DNA of 64,000 nt from Dolomedes plantarius (GCA_907164885.2 OU015496.1:107412322-107476321); one strand, 5' to 3'. Shown: positions 24,827-38,653, counted from the stretch's first letter. The notes: generated from the letters alone by a model not told the origin. Translations and numbers: made by a program.

Positions 24827-25105
24827 GAGCAAACTTTTGGTTTTTATTAAATTTTTGACAAATTTCGCAATTATTTTGAAATTGAATACACTTGTAGTAC
24901 AAAAAAGTAGCAAAATATGTAATTTAAACATTTCTTTTAGTCATGAGATCTGCTAAACAGATTATATAATACGTTTTACTTCATAAAAATAGTACACATA
25001 AAGGCACTTAAAAGATACTCGAACATCACGGTGGAACGAAAAAAATTTTTTCGGAATTTCAATATGCTCTAGTTTTTAAAAGTTGTCTTTTAAAATTGAA
25101 ATTAA

Positions 25106-25935
25106 GAATATAAAATTTTTCTGCTCTACAAAAATATTTTCAAGTGCCGCAAAGGGCTTCAAAATGGATATTTTTATGAAAAAGTGATTATATTTGTATT
25201 TTTTGTTAATTTCTTTTATAGTATATTAAAATAATATATATTTTCTGTAAATAAAATATTCAAAATATGATATTTTGACAGAAAACTTGCATATTCTAAG
25301 TATTTCTAATTTTTAGATGCCATAACAGAACAACTGATTTTGTGGAATTTCGCGATTTTCATCATATTAATTTTACATTAGCATATTCTTATAATACACA
25401 TTGGAATGAAAGAAAAACAATTTTTAATTGACGGACCTTAGTTAAAATAAACAAATCACACTTATTTAGAAAAATATTAATGTGATGTCTGTTAAGGCAA
25501 AACACTATTTTGAAAAAAATATTCATGTTTTTCAAAAGCCCATATTAATCACACATGGTTTCCATTACTTATTTCACTGACACATTGAATTGCTTTTTTG
25601 GTTCAAATTTTGGCATTATTTTTTGAGAATGTATTTTTGTTTTTATCAATGCATCTCTTGGAGAAGTACAATATATATATATATATATATTTGTTTTTGA
25701 GGTGTGAAGAGTGTCAAGTTCAAAATCGTAGTTTTGAGAAAAACGGGACTGAAAAAATAGGGCTTTTCTAAGGGCAGTTTTTTTTAAGTTTAATTTTAAA
25801 ATTTTTTTAAGTATTTTTTTCCAATTTTACTTTTTTTGAGTAAAGTCCTTTATTGGGACATAATCACTTTAACAATAACATGTTTGTGTTTCACATATCA
25901 CAAATTTTCTCTGATAAAAAAAAAAAATATAAAAA

Positions 25936-25974
<39 letters not shown>

Positions 25975-26096
25975 GGCGTGTAATTGGACTTAGCCTTCTG
26001 TACCCTGCAGTAGCCCTTGATTTTTCAATCAAGTCTGGTTTGATAATTCATTTTTGTCCATTTTGGACTTAACACCCTTTGCACAGCAAACACAGA

Positions 26097-26130
<34 letters not shown>

Positions 26131-27087
26131 AGAAATAATATAAACGCCACACCAGTTTCAATATATATATGTGTGACTTTGCTGTTACGAATCAACCATT
26201 TTACGTCTATATGTTATTAGTAGATTTGTTGTCGAACTTTTGCATGTTTATAACATTTGTATGTTTATATCATGGTAATTTATTTTCAGCCAATCTCCAT
26301 ACATCATTAGTTTTGGGCCTTAAAAGTTCTTTCCAATTTTTGCACTAGCTTTACTCCAAGACTAGAGAAAGAACCTTTAGATATCCAGTTGTGAGGAAAT
26401 ACATGGACATCAAATATTCAAGAACAGTTTTTCTACCTTTGGAACGAGACATACCTTCGCACCATTAACCTCCTCTTGTCTGACGGCAGTTTAAATTTTA
26501 ACAGAACCGATAGATATTTGCAAATTTTAAAATAAAATACGAGTAAAAATTCAAAAAGTTTTTTGTTTTCGATTTAAAAAAAAGATTTCGGAAGGTTTAA
26601 ATTGGAAATTGGAAAGGTATGTATTTAAAATCTTTTTATAAAAAAATTGCAATACATAAAAATTCCCATTTAAATTTTAAAAGTTATTTTTCTGTGATAC
26701 TTTTTTAACCTTCATATTCTAACGCAGGTTTTGCATTTTCCATTAAATCTGAAACATTGTTTAAATTCGTGTTATTGTTCCTCGAAAATTATTTAAAATA
26801 TGTCTAAAAGTTATGAAGGAGCGTGATCCTCGAGTATTACTATCGGTAAATGAGGAAAACAAAATACACCGATTTTGCATTTAGAAAATTTGATAGAAAA
26901 TCATGACTGTGAATAAATTAACTCACTTCTAGCCATAAGTTAAAAACACGCATGATAGCATATTATTTATTATGTGGGGTAATGACAAAGACAGAAAATG
27001 TTCGGAGAGCTCCAAATTTTTAAGTTTGTAAGAATCTGTGGTGTTATCCTCTTCTGATTTAGAAATATTTTTCTAAAAATAAGACGA
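25106..27087. other. Very AT-rich stretch, no gene seen
   Basis: Homopolymer-rich non-coding DNA with short (TA)n tracts (25669-25690, 25945-25971) and a GT/GA microsatellite at 26097-26128. No coding frame worth reporting. Confidence 0.6.
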
Positions 27088-27091
27088 TTTA

Positions 27092-27785
27092 GGGGGTCCG
27101 GGACACATTTTGAAATTTTTTTTATTTATTGAGTTAAAATTTTAAATTTTTTTGTGATGGTTAACCATATTATTTGTAAACAAAATCACATCATAAAAGT
27201 TTTCAAAAAGTTTTTAAAAATTTAAAAATTTAAATTTTTAATAAAAGTAGGGTGAATTATAATCGTTATAACTCGAAATATTATTTGTCGAATTTCAAAA
27301 TTTTTTCATTTTATTATACAGAAATATTTCAGTTTTAATTTTGATTCACCATTTTTTTAAATATCAATTTTTAAAAAAAATTTAAAATATTTAGATTAAA
27401 AATTACGAAACAAATTATGTAACTTATTTTTAAAATATCATATTTTAAAAAGTAAATATTTTTTTCAAATTTGCTGAATCAAAATTAAAGTAAAATAGTT
27501 GAAAAAGACATGTTACAAGTTTCAACCATTTATCTTTAACAGTTCTTGACTTATAACAATTTAAAGACGAGAAAGGGGGAAAAAAAACCTCATGCAGAAA
27601 AACGCCCTTACAAGTTTAAACAACGATTGGCTACTATTAGAATGTTGCAAAAAATAATAATTTCTCCTGTTCTAATTAAGATAGAAACATGATTTAAACG
27701 TCATTTTAAGCGCAAAAGAGTACAAAAATTTTTAATCAATAAATTGTTTTTCGAAAATTCAAACAATTTTGTGTTCTGGTCCCCC
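27092..27785. mobile_element. TTAA-type MITE, about 694 bp
   Basis: Inverted ends GGGGGTCCGGGACACA on the left and GGGGGACCAGAACACA from the right. The right flank is TTAA (27786-27789); the left flank is TTTA (27088-27091), probably TTAA with one change. Interior non-coding and AT-rich. This fits a piggyBac- or Kolobok-type target; no transposase is present to decide. Confidence 0.7.
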
Positions 27786-28164
27786 TTAACGGGCATATTT
27801 GAGTAATCTTTGTACAAATACGGCATTACTTATACAACTTGGGCGATGAATTACGGTCAATCACACTAAAAAAGTTAATATTTTTCAAAAGTAACTAATA
27901 ATTTTTGTAACAAGAGTAAAAGCCTGTTTACATAGAATCCGTCAGCATCAGTGATACTCGTATTGAAATATATTTAACCAATTACAAACCTACAAACGAT
28001 TAGCCACGAAAGTGTTTAGGCTTGTGATTGGTTTAAAATATATCAATACTAGTAACGCTGCCACTCAGGGATTTTATGTGAACAGGCCCATAATCCTATT
28101 TAATCAGTCTATGCTTTAATTCTTCTTTTTGCCAATCATGTATATTTTTTTCAGAAAGAAAATC

Positions 28165-28570
28165 GAAATGTAAGACGAAATATACTGGTAATCCCCGAAC
28201 ATGGCATTTCTATAACATGTATTCTCTCGAACACGATCCGGGAATTGGGAATCTCTTTACCACACGGCATTCTTACATGATTTCGCTCCAACGTGGTCCG
28301 AGAGTTAGGAAAATCCCCGTACCACATGGTATTCTTACAACATGGTTTCGCTCTAACACGGTTCGAGAGTTTGGAAAATCCCCGTACCACATTGTATTCT
28401 TACAACATGGTTACGCTCTAACATGGTTCGAGAGTTGGGAAAATCCCCGTGCAACAAGACTTTCTTACACCATAGCTTCGCTCTAACACAGTTGGAGAAC
28501 TAAGGAAATTTCCGTACAACACGGCATTCTTATAACACGGTTTAGCTCTGACACGGTTCACGGATTGGTT
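28165..28570 (+). repeat. Minisatellite, about 68 bp x 6 (Tigger/pogo subterminal repeats)
   Basis: Six diverged units each contain CCGTACCACAYGGTATTCTT-like, CGCTCTAACACGGTTCGAGA-like and GGAAAATCCC-like phrases. Such ACACGGTT units are typical of pogo/Tigger element ends. They lie directly before a Tigger transposase fragment, so they are read as the left end of one element. Confidence 0.85.
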
Positions 28571-28639
28571 CAAGGATCCCCAAACACCGCAATAGAAGGT
28601 TTCCAAACTCTTTTCTTCCACTTTTAGAAAATTGCAGAA

Positions 28640-29130
28640 AGCTGAAAATTCTAGTTTTGCTGATAATAGATATTACACCAAAAAGGTTTGCTGATAATTT
28701 TTGCATTAAAGTTTTGCAGGAAATTATTGCTATAATATATTTAAACCCATTACAACACGCAGTCGTTGCAACGGGTATTGAACAATATCGGTATCAAATC
28801 TATCGAAGCCATGGAGCTATGGAAATTCTTTGTAATTTTGGATCATATAAATCTCATATCTTCATCCATCAAGGAAATAAAAACCCTCAGCATTAAATGC
28901 TTGCTTGAAAAATATGTCGTTTTACTCAGTTCAAACAGGAGATCGAATCGAACAAACAGAAAACGCAATCGATACGGTAGCATAATTTGCTAAGTCTCTA
29001 GAAGGGGAAAGTTTTGATGATGTGAATTCTGAAGACATTCAAGAATTGTTGGTAGAAGAAGAGGCTAATGAAACAAATTTGGTTTAAATGGAATGTGAGA
29101 TAGGCTATATTAATTTAGAGAACGACGGCA
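28640..29130 (+). pseudogene. Tigger/pogo-like transposase, C-terminal half
   Basis: Pieces in three frames match a DDE_1 (pogo/Tigger) transposase. LVLLIIDITP lies at about 28650-28680, where LLLLDNAPGHP with the second catalytic Asp is expected; the Asp is kept but the following Asn is lost. Then WKFFVILDHINLISSSIKEI at about 28810-28870, matching the FWKSYDILDAIKNI block. Then KSLEGESFDDVNSEDIQELL with VEEEANET at about 28990-29085, the acidic tail. The CENP-B-like DNA-binding half and first catalytic Asp are missing and frameshifts separate the pieces. Not functional. Confidence 0.8.
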
Positions 29131-29405
29131 CATATTGAAACGCTAGAGTTTGAAATTTTACCGTAAAAAGAACGTATGATGACGTAAACGTAGCCAAACA
29201 TTTGTAGTTCTGTTTTCTAAATTCAGGTTCTTCTATTGATATAAGTACCAAAATTCAGGAGAAACTTTGCAAATGCCTTAAATCCATGAAACGAAATTTT
29301 TAAAGATCTCTCCTGCTAACAAAAACAAAAGAAAATAAGCTTTTTATAAAAAAGTAGAGCATTGAAATGAAGATGCCACAAAAAGAAATTCAGAGGATGA
29401 GAATT

Positions 29406-29896
<491 letters not shown>

Positions 29897-29898
<2 letters not shown>

Positions 29899-31021
29899 TT
29901 AATAGTTGCCGTGTTCTTAGTATGTACCTGTCATGTAACGCTTTCGGAGCGACCGCTTCATAAATATATCAGCCTATGGCATCCATTTTGTTTTATGAGT
30001 TAGGCTTAGCAAGTTAAAAGTAAAGTTCAAAAAGATTATTTGCTATCTAAACCCAAATAATTTATTAGAAACAACGTAATATCGACACAAATCAACTTTA
30101 TTTCGATTTTTCGGCGGCTGTAATAAACGGTTATGACACTTAAAAAACAGCTCGCGACCGTTTATAAATGTTCTCAGCATAAAATATCCTTTAATTGTAA
30201 TGTATTTTGATTGTGATCGTAATATTCATTAGAGAATTATCACTTTTCCGCCACGTTACGCGTTATCATAGTGTTTCAATTAAATTAATAACAAGTATTC
30301 GTTTTATATACTCAGAACTTAAATATTTGACTCGTTTAATTGAATATTTTATGTGCTAACATGTGGCTTTCATACGATTTTTGATAAAGGATTCTAATAT
30401 TGTATTTTTAATATTTATTAATGTATTTTTTATATTACTTTTAATAGTACTTTTATAACTATTCCGCCACGTTTCGCTTTATCATAGTGTTTCAGTTAAA
30501 TTAATAACAAGTATATACTCAGAACTTGAAAATGTAAACAAGAGTGAGACATTCATTCACCGTGATTCATTCATCGTCGTTAATTTAAGGAAAATTGAAT
30601 CGGAGAATTTTATTCACAGTAAAACAGTCTTTCATTAAATTATTTTTTAATATATATATATTTATACCATATAATATATATATTTTAACCAGATATTACA
30701 ATAATGTCAAATTTAGTATTTTCTTCAAGTTGCAAACTCGACGCATGCGTAGTAATATGTTCAAAACTGTCTGGACGGTAGCGTGTTTTTCAAAGCGAAT
30801 ACCTAACATAACCGCTAAATTTCCTTAATTTTTTAAAAGAGTTTAATTGAATATTTCTAAATTGCCAACACACGTGGCTTTCATGTGATTTTTCGTAAAG
30901 CATGCTATTAAGATGATAATGTTTTTAATTTCTGTTTATTATTGTATTTTTAATATTACTTTTAATAGTACTTTTATAACGATTTGTATTTTACCGTCAA
31001 GTTTTGACGGGTACTATCTAG
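29897..31021 (+). mobile_element. Helitron, family 2-type 3' end, with internal duplications
   Basis: The 3' end has the perfect hairpin CCGTCAAGTTTTGACGG, GGTACTAT, then CTAG followed by T, like 16712. The interior repeats a block with TTCCGCCACGTTWCGC...TTATCATAG (30247, 30465) and one with GTGGCTTTCATRYGATTTTT (30363, 30873). The 5' end is uncertain; a TC follows the TA tract near 29895. Non-coding. Confidence 0.65.
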
Positions 31022-31041
31022 TATATATATAAATATATATA

Positions 31042-31818
31042 AGAGCTGAAAACCCGCACTTCGCTATGGAGTCCATTCAAATTAAATACAACGGTCAAGA
31101 TATGCAATTAATGCCAAAATATACATATATATATATAATAAATACGACGATTAATGTATACAATTGATGTAAAAAAACAAAAAAAATATATTTATAAAAA
31201 TATCGTAAGGGATATTTTTATCGACAAAATAATATAGAAGAAAATATTCAAATTAAATGTAATAGGACATACTAAAGAATATAGTACAGTGTGGGGAACA
31301 TAATATCTTTTATTGTATTTTAACATTTTTTTGGATAATGTCCAATCGTCTGCCGCATTTGCAAGAAATTTTTTTTGTCTATTTAGTTGTTATGCACGTG
31401 TCTATAAATTTATTTAAAGTACCAGAAAAAGAAATCACGTGATCAGCATTTAATAAATTAAATTCTAAAAATAAATCTTTAAAAATTCACTAAAAATCAG
31501 AAAATGGAGGTAAAGATTTGAAAAGATTTCATTTTAAAGGAAGTTTTATGATCTTTCTCGTGATATAAATTTTATAACCCTCAAATTATTATTTGAAATG
31601 CAAACTTAAAAAAAGTTACTAAAACAGAATAAAAATTTAATTTAAAATAATCTAAGAAGAATTTTTCAAAAATCTTTCTTAGTGCACCCCTACACTATAA
31701 GAAGAATCGCCATGCAAAATTTCAGCCCTTTAGATCCAGCGGTTTTTTCTGTGCGTTGTATGTCAGTCAGTCAGTCAGTCAGTGTGTCCGTCAGTTACGA
31801 AACTGTTTTATATATATA
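31042..31818 (-). mobile_element. Non-autonomous Helitron, family 1, copy 2
   Basis: Same family and orientation as 14466-15250. The 3' terminus reads AGCTC instead of AGCTAG, so the end is mutated. It lies just after the family-2 Helitron with only a short TA tract between. Confidence 0.75.
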
Positions 31819-32514
31819 AATAAAATGCTGAAAGAGAATCTGTAATTAAGATGTTAAAATAGAAACATATCGGGAAAGTAAAATTTATGCATTTGTATGT
31901 CTTTTGATTTGTCCATTATATATATTTCCCAAATTACGAAATTAAAGTGAGTTCCTTAGCGAAAGTTATCGCTTCTTTCAATAGCATGATGCTTTTAAGA
32001 TGCACCTCCCTAAACTCACATATGTTTAAAAAAAAAAGAGAAAATAAAAGTTATCTTAAGACTTCATCTGCATATCAGAGTACCTGTGCAATTTAGAATT
32101 CTATCACTGCGCGATAATGTTTGTCTTTCCCTTCCTGCCATCACTCTGAGAAAAACATTGTTTTCCTTTCAACTTTTAGCTTTCCAATTCCAATTTATCG
32201 GCAGTCTCTTGCCAGTAAATGCAAGTACCAGCGTCATTATTACCATTTGCCTATCAGATATTCTGAATAACTTTTCAAGTCTCTTGATTTATTCCAATTT
32301 GGATTGCATTTGAATCGCAATTCGACCAGGGGATGCTTTAAATTATCGATTGTAAAAAAAAAGGAATAATTCTAGGAGCAATCTTTTGGGTAGTGACTGA
32401 TTCCAGGTTTCAGCATATTTAAAGTTGGGATAAATGGATTATCAGACGTAAGTATGTCGTTCTTGCAAATCCTATTAAAAATGCAGTCGTATCACTTTAT
32501 CCATTTCTTTTTCT

Positions 32515-32581
<67 letters not shown>

Positions 32582-33197
32582 GAAACGAATTTCAATCGTT
32601 CATCTTCATTAACTTTGTCCTACCGCAATAGAGCATTATCCCTCAATTTGACCTAAATACCAAATTAATCTATTAGTTTTCCCTTTAAGCAAGCCACACG
32701 CCTACAGGTTATATAAGAAGAGTGTTCAAGAATATGACGTGATCCTCGTGAACTCATCCGAGGTGACGTGATTGGGGTCAGGTGTCACTTTTAAACCAAT
32801 TGGAAGTTCAGCGAGCCTGTAATCAAGGGCATAGAACTAGAGTTTGGAGGGTCTTCTGAGTCTGATCTCGGGCCTGTGCTGCAGGCTTTTGTGCTGCAGG
32901 GTTTTTGCCATTATGTGTTGCTCCGGCAGGCTTTCGGACTGTTCTGAATGTGGTATCCTGTTAAAATATGTCCAAATGTGAAATCCTGAAATAATTGTAC
33001 AGCCAGCCACGAAGATACTCTTGAAAAAAAACTGTGTAACCAGTTATGTGGAGGATTGTATCTCTCACTTGGACTTCTTTTTGGTTTGACTTCTCAGTCG
33101 CCTGGCTCCGGTTCGACAACACCCATTGTCTTAACCTCTCGACGACTACATTATTCTAAGGCTCTACGATTTTTTTCACTCCTGAATTTCATCGACC

Positions 33198-33257
<60 letters not shown>

Positions 33258-33762
33258 CGGAAAGATGCCGGCTTCCAAGTTTTACTTATTCTTATCCTAA
33301 AATTCACATTTCTAAGAAACAACAACCCTTTTCATTGAACGCAATCTTTAAATGACCGATTTTAAAAATTATATTAGGCCTTTAGCCGCGTGCCGAATTC
33401 CTTCCCGAACACAAAACTGCCATGCAAGAATACACGTTTTAAATTAAGGCAAGCATACATGGTGAAGGAATCCACCCAACCACTTTTCTTTCATCCCTGT
33501 TCATACTAAACTAATATTTATTAAACATAATAGAATCATTTGGACCTGCAGTCATGTCGGCATCAAAATACGTAATTATCACCCGACAACGTTAAACCAA
33601 GGGATTGTCGATCTAATTTGAAGAGGTCCAACTAATTAAAAATTTCGAATCCTTCGATGTCAAGACAGTAACTATCCATTTCATATATGCTTAAAGGTAG
33701 AATAGCGCTAATTTTTCACCTCATTGTTCATACTCGCTGCTAGCACGTAGCATCTGTCTTGT
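31819..33762. other. Non-coding stretch with a GC-richer block
   Basis: Contains (TA)n tracts at 32518-32578 and 33201-33251. The block 32690-33180 is less AT-rich and includes TATATAAG near 32708 and the phrase TGTGCTGCAGG twice. It could be a solo LTR or an untranslated exon; no termini or protein were recognised. Confidence 0.4.
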
Positions 33763-34171
33763 TTTTTTACATGTTTTTATTAACTCGCTTTCTTGTTTGT
33801 TTGTCCAGTTCAAATCTTGCAATCGATTTTTAACTAACTTCCCGACTAGGTAGACATTTGAAACTTTTAGAATAGCTTAGAATACGATAGCAATGCATTC
33901 TTTTGATAATTTTAGCCATCTTTAAGCAGGTTTGAATTCCTTTTCAGCTAATTTTGTTTCGTAGACTGGTGCAGCCATCTATCGACCGAGACGGAAACAA
34001 AAAAATAAACAAGTTCACTTCCAATTAACTTCATTTTCTTTCAAATTAATGGGATAATTTAGAAAAAAAATTTAAAATGTATTTATTAATACATAGGATT
34101 GTCAAGTTTATATGATTCAACAGAATATTTAAAATCATGGTATACAAAACGTTCTTTTTATCTTGTAATTA
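33763..34171 (+). repeat. Interspersed repeat R33, copy 1
   Basis: About 400 bp shared with 52119-52565 in the same orientation, including CTTGCAATCGATTTTTAACT, GACTGGTGCAGCCATCTAT and GTTCTTTTTATCTTGTAATT. No coding frame; class unknown. Confidence 0.85.
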
Positions 34172-35190
34172 TTCTCTCCTACTGTTAGTCTGGCTATTGC
34201 TTTTTCGTCACCCTGCTGGGGTGGTCACTGAATATTTGAAGTAAGTTAATATCATATCGAAAGTTTTGACAAAACAAAATGCTTTGAATTTTATAGAATT
34301 ACATAATTTTGATATTTTTATTTATATTTTATTATGACTGAAAAATATATAGCGTGATATTGTCAAATGAGGTCTCAAACAGCCTTCCAAGCCTACACTT
34401 ACATTGCGTCCTCTTGATTATACCTATGTGTAGTGAGACCAGATTTTCAAAATTAGTTGCTATTAAAAACAACAGAAAGATTTAGATTTTACTCGGAGAT
34501 AATATGCCAGCGACACCTTCAAATATTTTATCTAATGTTGAACAAATAATATCTGAGATCCAGGCTCCCACCATCTTATTATTTTTTTCCGTTTTACTTA
34601 AATATAAATTAATGAGTTTTATAATTTTTAATGTTTTAATAGGAAGCTAATAATTACTAAATCCTATTCTCTTTTAAATTTTAATGTTTATTAATTTTTA
34701 CATAAAGGAAATACAAATATATATTAACTTTTAAATATAAAGTTTTAGTGACACGATATTTGATGAAAACAAGTGTAGAAGGTAACTAAGACATTTTTTC
34801 GCAGTTATTATGCAAAATAAACATACACCCGAAATCTAAAATTCATCGATTTTTAAAATAGTTTGTCCCCATTTGCTTATTTCTTTTCCACTTTTTTTGT
34901 TGACATTTTCCTAGTTGAAAAAAAAAGTTGATACTACCAAAACATTTTCATTTGGGGTCGAGTGATTTTTTATTTAAAGAAATTGGGTGGGTGTCGAAAG
35001 AATTTGCCCACTACTGGGCTAAAGCATAACGAATCCGACAGTCGATTTCAAAAAGTTATAAATTGTAAAATCTTAACTTGTTGCCAACAAAAGCATTCAT
35101 CTGAACAAAGTAATTCATCTCAATACAATGGGTCTACTGTAGTATTTTAAATTTTTTATTAAAAAGCATCGTAGACTTTCGTGCATAAAT
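34172..35190. other. AT-rich non-coding stretch
   Basis: No gene, repeat family or RNA recognised. A frame at 34962-35150 is short and has no family resemblance. Confidence 0.5.
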
Positions 35191-35193
35191 ATA

Positions 35194-36472
35194 CGAGGGA
35201 TGTAAATTTAATAGTGGCAACACAGTTGTAGAGTCCCCCACACTGCAGAATCCATGAAAGCAGCTTATATGACACGTACGTCACATACCTGCCTTACCTC
35301 GGAGAGAATGAGCTCTCCCCATAAGCATCACACGCCTGCACAGTGACAGGATGAACACAGCCATGTTTTAGTTACTTGTCTATTGTACGAAATAATTTGT
35401 TGCATCGTACTGATGGAAGGAAAATGCTTGTGCGCACATTGTGGTTGATGTGTTTGCTCTCTGTGACTGGGAAATGCTCTACAGTCCCCAATATTCTCCG
35501 GATTTAAGGGGACTCACGTCTCTTAAATCGAGGAAATAAGACATTTTCATACTTTTGTAAGTATGAAAATATAACTTTTGACTCTTTGTAACCATTTCAA
35601 TTTACTCCTAATTTTCTCAAATTTTATGTATATGATAAATTAATATATTTATTATAATAAACAAATTTTCAACTCTCAAAATAATTTTAAATACTTTTTT
35701 TTAATGCTTTAGATATACCTTGTTTTTTACTGTATACTGGCTTACGCGCAGAACTATGAAATTAATTTTACACTTAAATGTATAATTCCTGTTTTATATT
35801 TAATATAAATAATTCAAAATACAACTGAACATAAAACATTCAACATAAAAATGTTTTTTCAATTTTTTTAAAACTACTCAAAATATACTTAAAATTTCCT
35901 TAAAATTTTGCATTAATTTACCCCTGAAAAAAATAACAAAATGTGCAGTGATTGAAAATAATTCTAGTTCAGACGCAATAAAATAACATGATTATGCAGT
36001 GATAAAAATTACAAGGAATTATGTTTCATTATTTTTGAGATTTCAGTTGCGGAATGATGCAAAATTACATTTTGAGAAAAATAAGTTTAAAATTTTTCTT
36101 ACCATAAACTTGATCAGTAATTAAATATTTAGAATATCAATATCTCCGGAACTAAGCGGAATATTTTCATGCGGTTTGCTTTATTTTGTTCAGATATGAT
36201 CAGGCTTAAATATATATTTTTTTCAAAACATCGAATGTTTTAAAGATTTAAGGGTAGTGAGTCCCCTTAAGTATTTGTGATTTTGATCTCCTCCCCAAGA
36301 GGAAGGAAACGCTTCGTGGATTCCACCAGAGATTATGCAAGCTGTAGACCGCTCCATTTGAAGGATCAATAGACCATGTGCTTCCTACGGCAGAATGCAA
36401 CTTCTAGGAAGTTGGCAACGGGTGCTAAAGAATGCCGTACTACTTGCAAGGGCTATAAAAGTTTCAACCCTG
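35194..36472 (+). mobile_element. mariner relic split by a TTAA MITE
   Basis: Left end CGAGGGATGTAAATTTAATA after TA (35192-35193). The right end, reverse-complemented, is CAGGGTTGAAACTTTTATAG, before TA (36473-36474). Transposase pieces: EMLYSPQYSPDL just before the inserted MITE and SICDFDLLPKRKETLRGF just after it. This is the conserved PYSPDLSPCDFDLFPKLKE block holding the third acidic residue. The tail LATGAKECRTTCKGY covers the usual NAGYYFEG region in another frame. Most of the N-terminal half is deleted. Confidence 0.85.
35508..36266. mobile_element. TTAA-type MITE, about 759 bp, inside mariner
   Basis: Inverted ends: GGGGACTCACGTCTCTTAAA on the left and GGGGACTCACTACCCTTAAA from the right, exactly flanked by TTAA (35504-35507 and 36267-36270). 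Removing it with one TTAA rejoins the mariner reading frame at PDL/SICD without any extra base. The start at 60393 is a related copy. Confidence 0.92.
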
Positions 36473-36474
36473 TA

Positions 36475-37207
36475 TTTCTTTTGTATAATTTGTACCCAGT
36501 TACCATCATTAAATTTCCATCCTATGTAGTTGTTCATATGTGTTTTGAAAATTTTAGTAATTCTAGAGCACATTACACTAATATTTTCTCAGAAGAAAAA
36601 TAAAATTAAATTTTGGCCTCAAAATTTCAGAAAATAATGCACTAAATTGAAGTCATAATTATATCAGAAAAAAATAACGGTTCAGTGCGATCTAAACCAT
36701 AACGAGAACTGGGGTATCTCTATCAAAAAATTATACATCCAAAACCCAAATTTGGTGCCACACGGAACAAAATAATTACACATTTTTGTGTCAGTTACAG
36801 TCAACTTTTCCCTTTCTTTTATATTTTAACTTTTTTTCAATTTTTCCCCGATTTTGCCGCAGACATTGTTCATATGTGACTTTAAAGATATTAATAACCC
36901 TGCAAAAAATTATTCTAAAGTCATCTTTCTAAAGGAAAAAAAATTAAATTTGGACCTTAAAATTTCTCAATGGTTTTCTTTTCACAAACGAGCTTTGAAA
37001 ATTTACAATTCAATTCACCTTCAAAAATATGATCTATTCATCCTCCAGCCCACTCTCTTTCTCCGAGAAGAAGAATTCTTTTCTTTCTTCATTTTTTTTT
37101 TCTTTTTCAATTTTTCGTTTGCAATTCAGATTGGAAACGAATCGGTCGATACACAAAACAGTGAATTTAAATTTCAGTCTCATTCTTTTCCTTTGTCTTT
37201 TTTTTAT
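36475..37207. other. AT-rich non-coding stretch
   Basis: A frame at 36854-37240 (128 residues) is pyrimidine-driven (F/S-rich) and overlaps a dispersed repeat, so it is not taken as a gene. Nothing else is seen. Confidence 0.5.
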
Positions 37208-37470
37208 TATTCTAGCATTCGTGTCATCCAGATTTCTTGATTTATTCCAACTCGGATTTCTATCCGTTTTTATTTCGTATCGAGATTGCAAATCAGAATC
37301 AGTAGTCGCTTCTATTTCTCTTTTGTACTCAGAGGGGAATTTTTTGCCTCTTTTTTATTGAAATGTTTACACTGTAGAAATTTACCCCAAAATACGGTTG
37401 ATACTAGATTTCACTATGTCCTTTCGTTCCGATTAAAATGTTCGTTGTAAAAAAAGAAAGATGTTTCAAT
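37208..37470 (+). repeat. Interspersed repeat R37, copy 1
   Basis: Shared with 46211-46485, same strand: CATCCAGATTTCTTGATTTA, then TTTCGTATCGAGA, AATCAGAATCAG and TTTTGTACTCAGAGGG. No coding potential. Confidence 0.8.
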
Positions 37471-37638
37471 ACGATGAAACAAGTTTAAAAATGAATTATT
37501 TGAAAAAAAAAAAAAACAGAGGTACTGAGATAAAATCATTTCACGTTGGTACGGCGGAGTTTATTGGTAAAACTAAGGTGATATATTAAAAAATTGAAAG
37601 AAACTTATTGCATTAAAACAAACACACACATTTTATAC

Positions 37639-37671
<33 letters not shown>

Positions 37672-37672
<1 letters not shown>

Positions 37673-38409
37673 TAGCTGAAAACCCGCACTTCGCTACGGA
37701 GTAAATTCAAATTAAATACAACGGTCAATGTATGCAATTAATGCCAAAAATATATATATATATATTTATAATAAATTCGACGATCAATGTATGCAATTGA
37801 TGTAAAAAAAATACATTTATTAAAAAATCGTAAGGATTATTTTTATAGACAAAGTAATGTAGAAGAAAAAATTCAAATTAAATCTAACAGGACATACTAA
37901 AGAATATAGTACAGTTAATATAGTACATTTTGAGGAACATAATATCTTTTATTGTATTTTAATATTTTTTTGATAATGTCCAATAATCTGCCGCATTAGC
38001 AAGAATTTTTTTTTTGTCTATTTAGTTGTTACGCACGTGACGATAAATTTACTTAAAGTACCAGAAAAAGAAATCACGTGATCAGCATTTAATAAATTAA
38101 ATTATAAAAATAAATCTTTAAAAATTCACCAACAATAAGAAAATGGAGGTAAAGATTTGAAAAAGATCTCCTTTTAAAGGAATGTTTACGATCTTTCTAG
38201 TGATATAAATTTTATTACCCTCAAATTATTATTTTAAATGCAAACTTTAAAAAAGTTACTAAAACAGCTTAAAAATTTAATTTAAAATAATCTAAGAAGA
38301 ATTTTTCAAAAATATTTCTCAATGCACCCATACACTATCAGAAGAATCGCAATGCAAAATTTCAGCGGTTTGGTCTGTGTGTTGTATGTCAGTGAGTCAG
38401 TTACGGAAC

Positions 38410-38444
<35 letters not shown>
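37672..38444 (-). mobile_element. Non-autonomous Helitron, family 1, copy 3
   Basis: The minus-strand 3' end is GTAGCGAAGTGCGGG...CAGCTAG, next to a TA microsatellite (37641-37671). The 5' side runs into another TA tract just before the MITE at 38445. Confidence 0.8.
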
Positions 38445-38448
<4 letters not shown>

Positions 38449-38653
38449 GTTGCCAAATTCGACCGACAAATTCAGAGGAGTGATAGTAGGCATCAAGACG
38501 AGCAATAATCACACAGGCATGTATGACCGGAAACGCAATCCTGATCAGCTAGAGAATAAACAAAGATGCAGAGACCCCCCCCCCCCACCTCCCTAGAAAA
38601 TTGCGATACTTCCAGCCATCGAGTGAGGTTGGTAAGAGGTATGGTTCGATTAA

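Noticed and set aside
28217..28486. 89-residue frame through the 68-bp repeats
   Set aside because: The frame follows the minisatellite period and lies in Tigger end DNA, not in a gene.
32690..33180. Possible solo LTR with TATATAAG
   Set aside because: No TG...CA ends, target duplication or second copy was found in the window.
36854..37240. 128-residue plus-strand frame
   Set aside because: Pyrimidine-rich composition gives F/S strings, and half of it is a dispersed repeat that is not open in the copy at 46211.
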